Shown here in pieces: positions 1 to 5,636 of a stretch of DNA of 5,900 nt. Positions within the stretch are counted from its first letter, which is position 1, and each line of letters starts with the position of its first letter. The notes under the pieces were generated by a model. That model searched no databases. It was not told the DNA's origin and saw only the letters and a list, made by a program, of their open reading frames with translations. The stretch is taken from NCBI GenBank assembly GCA_003131945.1, contig PKWD01000145.1, forward strand, positions 256 through 6,155, written 5' to 3'. The stretch is from Acidimicrobiaceae bacterium. GTDB lineage: Bacteria > Actinomycetota > Acidimicrobiia > Acidimicrobiales > UBA8190. A program made the translations under genes and the position numbers.

Positions 1-380
1 ATTACGTGACCAAGCCGTTCTCTCCCCGCGAGCTGGTGGCCCGGGTGAGGGCCATCCTCCGCCGAGCCGGCGGAGTCGGTGCCAAAGCGGAGCCCACCAC
101 GACGGAGATCGGCGCCGTCGTGGTCGACACCGGACGGCGCGAGGTCTTGTGTGCCGGGAACGTCGTCGCCATGACGACGCGCGAGTTCGATCTCCTGGCC
201 TACCTCGCGGCCAACCGCGGGCTGGCCCTGTCCCGCCGGCAATTGTTGGACGGCGTGTGGGGCGAGGGTTGGTACGGCGACGAGCGGACGGTCGACGTCC
301 ACGTGCGCCAGCTGCGCAAGAAGCTCGGCGACGAGTTACCGCTCACCACGGTGTGGGGCGTGGGTTACCGTCTCGGCTGA
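1..380 (+). CDS. OmpR/PhoB-family response regulator, C-terminal part (5' end outside window)
   Basis: DNA-binding response regulator of a two-component system; phosphorylation of its missing receiver domain would control promoter binding. The reading frame is open to the left edge and reads DYVTKPFSPREL from the first bases. This is the last strand and helix of a receiver domain, including the conserved Lys of the TKPF motif (codon at 12-14). The GTG at position 6 is therefore an internal Val, not a start. After a short linker comes a complete winged-helix domain: the TTREFDLLAYLAANRG recognition region, then QLLDGVWG, then the RTVDVHVRQLRKKLG helix and the VWGVGYRLG wing at the C-terminus. 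The phospho-acceptor Asp lies outside the window. The kinase gene starts 19 nt downstream, so the two are almost certainly cotranscribed partners. The target genes cannot be told from this sequence. Confidence 0.95.
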   Translation, partial: YVTKPFSPRELVARVRAILRRAGGVGAKAEPTTTEIGAVVVDTGRREVLCAGNVVAMTTREFDLLAYLAANRGLALSRRQLLDGVWGEGWYGDERTVDVHVRQLRKKLGDELPLTTVWGVGYRLG

Positions 381-399
381 GCCGGGCAGACCCTCTCGC

Positions 400-1806
400 A
401 TGCGCCGACGCCTCACGATCGCCATCCTGGCTGTTGTCATTGGCACCCTTGTTCTCACCACGGCGGGCAGCCTCTTCCTCGTTCGGAGGGCCGGCACGTC
501 CACGGCGGAAACGGAGACCGTCCAGGAGGCAACCTCGGTGGGGCAGCTGGTGTCGGCGGGGGACCTCGCCGCCGACGTCGGCTTGGGTGCGAAGGTCCGG
601 GCCGCCCGGGTGCTCCGGGCCTTGAAAGTGGTCGGCTCCTACCAGTACTTCGGTGCCGTCGGGCTCACCCCGTCAGGACAGTTCGAAGCCCTGCCGGCTC
701 CTCTCACCCCGTCACTGGTGAGCGGACAGGCGCTCGAGAACAACCAGACCGTGTCGGGCAGCGCTGACGGTGTCGTCTTCGCCGTCGTCCCCGTCGCCCT
801 CACCGTCCGGCAACGGGTCAACCTCGGCATCCCCATAGGCGACGACGCCGTGCTCCTCGCCATCCGCGCCGTGCACGACCCGGTCAACGGGTTGCCTTAC
901 TTCCTGCTCGTCGCCGGGGGCGCTCTGCTCGTCGCCGCCGTGGTCGCCTCGGGGCTGGCCCGTCGCATCAGCGCTCCCCTCGTACGGGCGGTCACGACCA
1001 CTGGAGAATTGGCCGGGGGTGACTTGACGGCGAGGGTCCCGGTCAGTCCCCACGACTACCCCGAGCTGACCGAGTTGGCCGACGCCATCAACACCATGGG
1101 CGACAGCTTGAGTCGCTCCCAGAATCTCGAACGCCAATTCCTGCTGTCTGTCTCCCATGAGCTGCGGACGCCTCTCACCTCGATCATCGGCTACGCCGAT
1201 GCCATCGCCGACGGGACGACCGAGGACACCGCGGCGGCCACCGCCGTCATCGGATCCGAAGCCCGGCGACTCGGTCGCCTGTTGCAGGATCTGCTCGATC
1301 TCGCCCGACTCGACGCCCAGAATTTCTCCCTCGACGTCCAACGCGTCGAATGCGCCGAGGTGGTCAGCCTCACCGCCGCCGGTTTCCGGCCGGAGGCCGA
1401 GAACCTCGGACTCGAGCTGATCACGGCCGTCCCCCCCGACGCCGGCCTGTGGGCGGACGTCGACCCCGACCGGCTCAGCCAGGTGGTAGCCAACCTGACG
1501 GAGAACGCCTTCAAACACGCGGGAACCCGGGTGGTGGTGGGTGCCGGGGTGGTGGGCACGTCGATCGCCATCTGGGTCTTGGATGACGGCCCGGGGATCG
1601 CCGCCGGGGACCTTCCCCGCGTCTTCGAACGACACTTCACCTCCGACCGGTCCACCGGCCGGCGGCTCGGATCCGGGCTCGGTCTGGCCATCGTGTCCGA
1701 ACTGGTGGCGGCCATGAAGGGGGTGGTCACGGCGGAGTCCCCCGTGATCGACGGCCGGGGCACCCGGATGACGATCTGGTTGCGACCTCCAGGGGCCGGG
1801 GCCTGA
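400..1806 (+). CDS. Sensor histidine kinase with HAMP domain
   Basis: Membrane sensor kinase that autophosphorylates on His and passes the phosphate to the regulator encoded just upstream. The 468-residue protein has a first membrane segment at about residues 5-27, an extracytoplasmic region to about 166, and a second membrane segment at about 167-188. A HAMP linker follows at about 189-240, then the dimerisation/phosphoacceptor helix with SVSHELRTP (His253). The ATPase domain carries an N box (NLTENAFKH, Asn369), a G1 box (DDGPGI, 395-400) and a G2 box (GSGLGLAI, 424-431). All catalytic motifs are intact and the length is normal. The ATG at 400 places a short basic MRRR stretch before the first membrane segment, as expected; the ribosome binding site is weak, suggesting translational coupling to the regulator. 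The sensor region matches no domain I can name, so the stimulus is unknown. Confidence 0.95.
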   Translation: MRRRLTIAILAVVIGTLVLTTAGSLFLVRRAGTSTAETETVQEATSVGQLVSAGDLAADVGLGAKVRAARVLRALKVVGSYQYFGAVGLTPSGQFEALPAPLTPSLVSGQALENNQTVSGSADGVVFAVVPVALTVRQRVNLGIPIGDDAVLLAIRAVHDPVNGLPYFLLVAGGALLVAAVVASGLARRISAPLVRAVTTTGELAGGDLTARVPVSPHDYPELTELADAINTMGDSLSRSQNLERQFLLSVSHELRTPLTSIIGYADAIADGTTEDTAAATAVIGSEARRLGRLLQDLLDLARLDAQNFSLDVQRVECAEVVSLTAAGFRPEAENLGLELITAVPPDAGLWADVDPDRLSQVVANLTENAFKHAGTRVVVGAGVVGTSIAIWVLDDGPGIAAGDLPRVFERHFTSDRSTGRRLGSGLGLAIVSELVAAMKGVVTAESPVIDGRGTRMTIWLRPPGAGA

Positions 1807-1893
1807 AAGAAGCCTTCGTTGGGAAAACGGTGGGAATCGCTTGTTCAAGTCGCCTTCCCGGGATGTCGACGCCTTCATGTCGGCTTGTCGGTC

Positions 1894-1900
1894 AAGGGGG
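1894..1900 (+). promoter_or_regulatory. Ribosome binding site of the PilZ gene
   Basis: AAGGGGG lies 8 nt before the ATG at 1909. It is the best Shine-Dalgarno match in this gap and fixes the start at 1909 rather than at the in-frame TTG at 1819, which has only a weak purine stretch before it. Confidence 0.6.
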
Positions 1901-1908
1901 CGTGCGCC

Positions 1909-2235
1909 ATGGAACTGAGGCTGAGACGGCTCCTGCCGCGACAATTCACGGACTGGCACGGCCGGTACATGATCGAAGGCGATCCCGAGGAGCGCTGGCG
2001 CCAGTGCCGGGTGGTGGACGTGTCGACGCTGGGCGCCGGACTCGAGCTCTTCGATGTCACCCCCGACGAGATGGCCGGGCAGACCATCATCTTGTCGGTC
2101 GACCTCCGGGGTGAGGTCAAGCACGCGGTGGCCGACCGCAGCGACGGGCTCAGGGTGGGCATCCAATTCGAGGATCTCACCGATGCCGAAAGCACCTATG
2201 TCAAGTCACTGGTGAGACTCCAGGCACTCTGGTAA
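1909..2235 (+). CDS. PilZ-domain protein, probable c-di-GMP receptor
   Basis: Small cytoplasmic single-domain protein (108 residues from the ATG at 1909) likely to bind cyclic di-GMP. The PilZ signature is complete. R7-L-L-P-R11 gives the RxxxR motif that grips the nucleotide, and D37-V-S-T-L-G42 gives the D/NxSxxG motif 25 residues later, the usual spacing. A beta-rich body follows, ending in the LRVGIQFEDLT strand typical of the family. The frame is open back to 1819, but the stretch before 1909 does not look like a PilZ N-terminus and the ribosome binding site supports 1909. It lies about 100 nt after the kinase gene on the same strand, so it could be in that operon or have its own promoter. 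Its last 35 bp overlap the end of the convergent phosphatase gene. Its effector partner cannot be inferred. Confidence 0.85.
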   Translation: MELRLRRLLPRQFTDWHGRYMIEGDPEERWRQCRVVDVSTLGAGLELFDVTPDEMAGQTIILSVDLRGEVKHAVADRSDGLRVGIQFEDLTDAESTYVKSLVRLQALW

Positions 2236-2920
2236 CGGCAGCGGAGGAGAAGAAGTCGCCGTCGAGGTGGGCCGTGTCGTTGAACCGCCGCAAGATCCAC
2301 TTTTGCGGTGTGATCACGACATAGGAGATTGAACCGTTGTCGGCTCCGGTAAAGGCAAAGGGCTCGGATCCGGTCGCCTGAGCCAGCAGTTCACCGATGG
2401 TGCCGCCGTGGGAGAACACCGCTACCCGCTGGTCTCTATGGGCGGCGGCGATCCTCTCGACGGCACTGCGCACCCGCCGCCTGAAGGATGCGGCCGGCTC
2501 GGCTCCCGGGATCACGTCCCAGCGTTGCTCCTCGTGCATCCGAAGGGCCACCGGGTCGCGGTCTGCCACCTTCTTGCGCAACAGGCCACCCTCCCACTCC
2601 CCCACGAACACCTCCCGTAGGTCCGGCTCGACCACGGGCTCGAGGCCGAGGCTCTGTGCCAACGGTTCGGCGGTCTGGGAAGTACGGCGCAACGAAGTGA
2701 CGTAGATGGCGTCGATTCGCTCGTGGGAAAGACGCTCGCACACTTTCTGCGCCTGCAGGCGGCCGTCGGGTGCCAGACCGGGGTCGCCCTGGCCCTCGAT
2801 CAGAGGGAACGGTCGTCCGTCCGTGGCCGGCTCGGATTCCCCATGGCGCACGAGAAGGATCTCGGTGGCTCCCGGCGGCGGTGCGAATCGAAGCTGTCGG
2901 TACTGTCGGGTAGAGGCCAA
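2201..2920 (-). CDS. Histidine phosphatase (phosphoglycerate-mutase-like) family protein
   Basis: Cytoplasmic phosphatase of the branch-1 histidine phosphatase superfamily, using a phosphohistidine intermediate. The 239-residue protein contains the RHGES motif (Arg25, His26 as nucleophile), the SLRRTSQTA motif with the phosphate-pocket Arg near 78-79, the probable acid Glu103 in LREVFVGEWEG, and the second catalytic His171 in FSHGG. All core residues are present. The substrate is not clear: members act on phosphosugars, nucleotides or other small phosphoesters. The TTG at 2920 is chosen because a GGGGAAG site lies 8 nt upstream and because the protein then begins just before the first strand. 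The start follows the stop of the broken lipoprotein gene by 2 nt, indicating an operon. The 3' end overlaps the convergent PilZ gene by 35 bp. Confidence 0.9.
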   Translation of the reverse strand: MASTRQYRQLRFAPPPGATEILLVRHGESEPATDGRPFPLIEGQGDPGLAPDGRLQAQKVCERLSHERIDAIYVTSLRRTSQTAEPLAQSLGLEPVVEPDLREVFVGEWEGGLLRKKVADRDPVALRMHEEQRWDVIPGAEPAASFRRRVRSAVERIAAAHRDQRVAVFSHGGTIGELLAQATGSEPFAFTGADNGSISYVVITPQKWILRRFNDTAHLDGDFFSSAAVTRVPGVSPVT

Positions 2921-2922
2921 GG

Positions 2923-3626
2923 TCAGCGCTTCCCCGTGTAGGCACGGCCTTCGTGGCCCACCAGCGACACGAGGTTGCCGAGCGCGATGTTGACGTCGAC
3001 CAGATGGAGTCCCCAGGTCGGACCGAGGGTCTCCGTGCCGAGCGGCCGCCTGTCACCTGCGTGGATCGGGGCGCTCACCTGCAGCCAACTGGCGCCGGCG
3101 CTGTCCTCGCACTGGCCCCGGTAGAGATCCGGCTCGGTGACCCAGGGCGTCGACACCTTCGGGACTGCGAGAAGCGCGATGCCTGCGATTTGGCCACCGC
3201 CGTCTCGGCCGGATCGATGTGGAGGTTGGCCAGAGCCCCGGACTGCGCGCTCACGGTCGGGTAGACGTAGAAACAGTCGATGCCCGGGTGCGGGGCATCG
3301 GTCGCCTGTTCGACGTAGGTAGGTCCGGACGGTGGGGCGACGGTCGCCGTGAGGCTCGAGGTACAGGGGTCATCGGCCTGCCCCGGTCGACAGAGCCATT
3401 CGACACCGGCGGCATCGGTGTCGGCCGGGTTGGCTCCATTGGCCAGGGCCGTCTTCTGCGCCGCCGTGAGCGTTCCGGTGGCGGCCGACGGGAGAGGCGC
3501 CCGGGTCGATGTCGTGGTGACGGAGGCGTGCGACGATCCCGAGCTGCAGGCCGACAGAACGAGACCGATAGCGGCGAGGACGCCGAGCAGCGTCGTGCCG
3601 CGTCGAAGCAGACCAGGAAGGACCAT
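2923..3626 (-). pseudogene. DUF3089-type alpha/beta-hydrolase-like lipoprotein, central part deleted and frame-shifted
   Basis: Remnant of a secreted lipoprotein. The N-terminal frame (3626 down to about 3165) begins with a signal peptide and lipobox LSAC (Cys27). It continues with family-like segments VEWLCRPG, PCTSSL, IDCFYVYPTVS and HIDPAETAVAKSQASRFSQ, up to about residue 154. Beyond that the frame becomes Arg/Ser-rich nonsense. From about 3162 a different frame carries VSTPWVTEPDLYRGQC, GASWLQVSAP and GPTWGLHLVDVNIALGNLV to a stop at 2923, which matches the C-terminal end of the same family. About 232 residues remain, whereas I recall full-length members near 370-390, so roughly 150 central residues, including the expected nucleophile-Ser elbow, are missing. 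The start is 12 nt after the reductase stop. It could be a true deletion or an assembly error. Confidence 0.75.
2929..2935 (-). promoter_or_regulatory. Ribosome binding site selecting the TTG start of the phosphatase gene
   Basis: On the minus strand GGGGAAG lies 8 nt before the TTG at 2920. It sits inside the last codons of the preceding lipoprotein reading frame, as expected for coupled genes. Confidence 0.55.
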
Positions 3627-3638
3627 CTCGGCCGCCGC

Positions 3639-4598
3639 TCAGCCGTGCTGCCAGACGCGGTTCGAGATGCTCCGTATGCCGGTCAGGGCGGCTTCGTCCA
3701 GCAGGGCAAGGTCGTCGGTGTCGATACTCCACCCGAGAGCGCCGGCATTCTCCTGCGCCTGGGCGGAGTTCTTGGCTCCGGGGATGGGGACGGCACCCTT
3801 GGCCATCACCCAGTTGAGCGCCACCTGGCTCGGCTTCTTCCCCCCATGCTTCTCTCCTATGGTCCGCAGCTGCGCCACCACGGTGTCGACAATCTCCATC
3901 GGATGATTGGAGAAGGTTCTCTTGCCGGGAGGAGGATTGTCCGTCGAGTACTTCCCTGTGAGTCGGCCCTGACCGATGGGCGAATAGGCGAGGGGGACGA
4001 CACCCAGCTCGACGCAGGCGGCCAGAAGGCCTCCGGTCTCTGGGACACGTCGCAGCAGTGAGAACTCGATCTGATTGGTGGCCAGCTTCAGGCCCCGCTT
4101 GTCGAGCTCGGCGGCAATGGAACGGGTCTCCTTCACGGAGTAGTTGGACACTCCCACCGCCTTCACGAGGCCGGCCTCGCGCGCCGCCGCCAGCGCGTCG
4201 GCCAGGGCGGCGTGGGAACGGAGGCTTATGGGTCCGTGGATCTGGTAGAGGTCGATGCTGGACACGCCCAGACGACGCAGAGAGGCGCGCAATGATTTCA
4301 ACAATGCCCCCTTGACGTTCAGCTTCCAAGGCGACGGCATGAACTTGGTGGCCAACACGACCGATGCCGACCGGGACGCATCGCGGCCCCGCATCTGACC
4401 GATGATCCGTTCACTCTCGCCCCCTCCGTACACCTCGGCGGTGTCGAAGAAGGTGACGCCGCGCTCGAAGGCCGCACGGATCAGCTTGATCGCCTCCTGC
4501 GTGTCCATTGCCGCGCCATAAGCAAAGCTGATGCCCATGCAACCGAGGCCCAATGCCGAGACTTCTAGGTTGCTCTTGCCAAGTCTGCGCTTCTGCAT
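3639..4598 (-). CDS. Aldo/keto reductase, apparently a hybrid of two subfamilies
   Basis: Soluble NAD(P)H-dependent oxidoreductase of 319 residues with the (beta/alpha)8-barrel fold, reducing an aldehyde or ketone; the substrate is unknown. The catalytic tetrad is visible: Asp52 and Tyr57 in FFDTAEVYG, Lys85 in LATKF, and His121 in DLYQIHG. Cofactor-site stretches VGVSNYS, AYSPIGQGRLTGKYS and PIPGAKN are present. Residues 1 to about 46 (LEVSALGLGCMG, then FAYG) look like the AKR13-type proteobacterial reductases. The remainder (from GGGESERIIG through KFMPSPWKLNVKGALLKSL to GALGWSI) looks like the plant/cyanobacterial-type subfamily. The first codons also use lower-GC choices (AGA, CTT, CTA, TTT, GCT, TAT) than the rest. 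The start has a strong GGGAAGGAG site 6 nt upstream. It lies 34 nt after the cupin gene and 12 nt before the lipoprotein gene. Confidence 0.92.
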   Translation of the reverse strand: MQKRRLGKSNLEVSALGLGCMGISFAYGAAMDTQEAIKLIRAAFERGVTFFDTAEVYGGGESERIIGQMRGRDASRSASVVLATKFMPSPWKLNVKGALLKSLRASLRRLGVSSIDLYQIHGPISLRSHAALADALAAAREAGLVKAVGVSNYSVKETRSIAAELDKRGLKLATNQIEFSLLRRVPETGGLLAACVELGVVPLAYSPIGQGRLTGKYSTDNPPPGKRTFSNHPMEIVDTVVAQLRTIGEKHGGKKPSQVALNWVMAKGAVPIPGAKNSAQAQENAGALGWSIDTDDLALLDEAALTGIRSISNRVWQHG

Positions 4599-4604
4599 GT
4601 CGTG

Positions 4605-4613
4605 CTCCTTCCC
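4605..4613 (-). promoter_or_regulatory. Strong ribosome binding site of the aldo/keto reductase gene
   Basis: On the minus strand GGGAAGGAG lies 6 nt before the ATG at 4598, in the 34-nt gap after the cupin stop. It fixes the reductase start. Confidence 0.7.
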
Positions 4614-4632
4614 GGCGCTTTTTTGCGGGCGG

Positions 4633-5028
4633 TCAGGCCCGGTACTGCTCGTCGCTCACCTTCTCCATCCAGTCGGCGGCCTTGCCGTCGAGCGACTCCT
4701 GGACGGCGATGTGGGTCATGGCCGTGGTCGGCGCCGCGCCGTGCCAATGCTTCTCGCCCGGCGCGAACCAGACGACGTCGCCGGGGCGAATGTCCTCGAC
4801 GGGGCCGCCGTCGCGTTGGACGCGCCCGCAGCCCGCGGTGACGATGAGAATCTGGCCGAGGGGATGCGTGTGCCACGCGGTGCGGGCGCCGGGTTCGAAA
4901 GTGACCGCGTTGCCGGCCGCGCGCGCCGGCGCGGTCACCGGGAACAAGGGGTCGATGCGCACCGTTCCGGTGAACCATTCCGCCGGCCCTTTGGCCGACG
5001 GCTGCGAACCGCTCCGCTTGATTTCCAT
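4633..5028 (-). CDS. Single-domain cupin, GtHNL-like (manganese hydroxynitrile-lyase-type family)
   Basis: Small metal-binding cupin of 131 residues. The first cupin motif reads [13 protein letters not shown], with His53, His55 and Gln59; the second, [15 protein letters not shown], provides His94. His106 lies in MTHIAVQ. These positions coincide, as I recall them, with the Mn ligands (H53, H55, Q59, H94) and active-site His106 of the Granulicella tundricola hydroxynitrile lyase. The cellular role of most relatives is unsettled and many are annotated only as cupins. The ATG at 5028 is preceded by AGGGAGAG on the minus strand. Very similar sequences are familiar to me from alpha-proteobacteria and acidobacteria, commonly beside an aldo/keto reductase as here, which suggests a joint role in small-molecule or carbonyl metabolism. 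Not typical of actinobacteria. Confidence 0.88.
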   Translation of the reverse strand: MEIKRSGSQPSAKGPAEWFTGTVRIDPLFPVTAPARAAGNAVTFEPGARTAWHTHPLGQILIVTAGCGRVQRDGGPVEDIRPGDVVWFAPGEKHWHGAAPTTAMTHIAVQESLDGKAADWMEKVSDEQYRA

Positions 5029-5127
5029 GGGTCTCTCCCTGGGCTGCCGAGGGCGTCGCTGGTCGCCAGGATGCGGCGCATGCGCTCCTTAACACGATCG
5101 TCATTTTGAGGCGCCTTGAGAAACTCA

Positions 5128-5343
5128 ATGCGCTCGCTCCCAATCTCGGAGCACTACGGACGCGCCCTCCTTTTCCGTTACGCCAAAGATCAGTTGATGG
5201 ACGAGTGCCCCAGTCCCGGTAACCTCATCCTCAACCGTCACGATCAGCAACGGAGCGGCAAGACCGTCCACGCACGCGAAGCTCACTGGGAGGTGTCGCG
5301 CTTCTACAAGAGCGATATCGAACAGGAGGTGGCCGATTCCTAG
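5128..5343 (+). CDS. Hypothetical small protein, possibly a gene fragment
   Basis: I do not recognise this protein. From the ATG at 5128 it encodes 71 residues; an in-frame TTG at 5116 would add four. The composition is balanced, with Tyr, Phe, Trp, Lys and acidic residues, and codons mostly end in G or C, so it looks more like coding DNA than the opposite strand, which has a longer but low-complexity Val/Leu/Ala-rich frame (5125-5445). Readable stretches are SEHYGRALLFRYAKDQLMDECPSPGN and HWEVSRFYKSDIEQEVADS. No signal peptide, membrane segment or known motif is seen, and no clear ribosome binding site precedes the ATG. Its stop lies about 12 bp from the point where transposase similarity ends, so it may be the 3' end of a gene truncated by rearrangement. 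Alternatively it may not be expressed. Confidence 0.35.
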   Translation: MRSLPISEHYGRALLFRYAKDQLMDECPSPGNLILNRHDQQRSGKTVHAREAHWEVSRFYKSDIEQEVADS

Positions 5344-5354
5344 AACACGGGAGG

Positions 5355-5521
5355 CTCCTCGCGCACCCCGACACCTCGCCGATCGACGCGCTCTTCCAGC
5401 CCGAAAGCGAAAGCAGGATCGCGCGCGCCCGGTCGGCCTCCGCACGGTTCGCCGAAACCGCCAGCCGCCTCAGCCCCTCACGCTGCTCGGCGCTGGCGAC
5501 CAAAGGAGATTTGCCTGACAT
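5355..5521 (-). pseudogene. IS630-family transposase, N-terminal remnant with a frameshift
   Basis: The ATG at 5521, preceded by GGAGG 7 nt upstream (5529-5533), begins a frame reading MSGKSPLVASAEQREGLRRL then RAEADRARAILLSLSGWKS and IGEVSG. This is the characteristic start of the IS630-type helix-turn-helix transposase. After residue 52 the frame turns into nonsense; reading one base off gives GVREE, matching the family's usual continuation after GEVF. One missing T near 5371 would explain the shift. Beyond about 5355 no similarity is left: the rest of the helix-turn-helix and the whole DDE catalytic domain are absent. It cannot make an active transposase. I could not identify terminal inverted repeats. 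Confidence 0.75.
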
Positions 5522-5636
5522 GATAGAGCCTCCGAATCACGGCAAGAGACTGAATCATCAAACTTCCCCGTTGGCCAATCACCGCAGGTCTGCTTAGCTC
5601 CCGGCGGCACGTCATCCCGTAATTGAATGACATGTC
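5522..5636. other. Intergenic gap between transposase remnant and HEPN gene
   Basis: This 115-bp stretch has lower GC than the neighbouring genes. It holds the transposase ribosome binding site (GGAGG, minus strand, 5529-5533) and a perfect 8-bp palindrome TTGGCCAA at 5571-5578. It also holds CCGCAGGT (5582-5589), whose inverted copy ACCTGCGG lies at 5643-5650 inside the end of the HEPN gene. None is strong enough to call an IS end, an operator or a terminator. Confidence 0.4.

Noticed and set aside
1807..1908. Possible riboswitch or promoter in the gap before the PilZ gene
   Set aside because: Apart from the ribosome binding site I see no conserved riboswitch core and no convincing -10/-35 pair.
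712..2166. A 484-codon open frame on the minus strand opposite the kinase and PilZ genes
   Set aside because: It is Gly/Asp/His/Arg-rich with no recognisable domain. The opposite strand encodes complete, motif-bearing proteins, so this is a GC-driven shadow.
2923..3156. A separate 77-residue protein starting at GTG 3156
   Set aside because: Its sequence is the C-terminal end of the DUF3089 family and there is no ribosome binding site, so I treat it as the severed end of the upstream gene.
3219..4061. A 280-codon open frame on the + strand opposite the reductase and lipoprotein genes
   Set aside because: It is Gly/Arg-rich low-complexity translation antisense to well-supported genes, with no motifs.
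4565..5143. A 192-codon minus-strand frame overlapping the cupin gene
   Set aside because: It reads through the cupin in another frame and gives Arg-rich sequence without family features; the cupin frame has intact metal-ligand motifs.
5125..5445. A 106-codon minus-strand frame covering the small ORF and the transposase remnant
   Set aside because: It starts with Arg-rich sequence that is the transposase read out of frame, then turns Val/Leu/Ala-rich. The + strand frame has the more natural composition, though I cannot fully exclude the last part.
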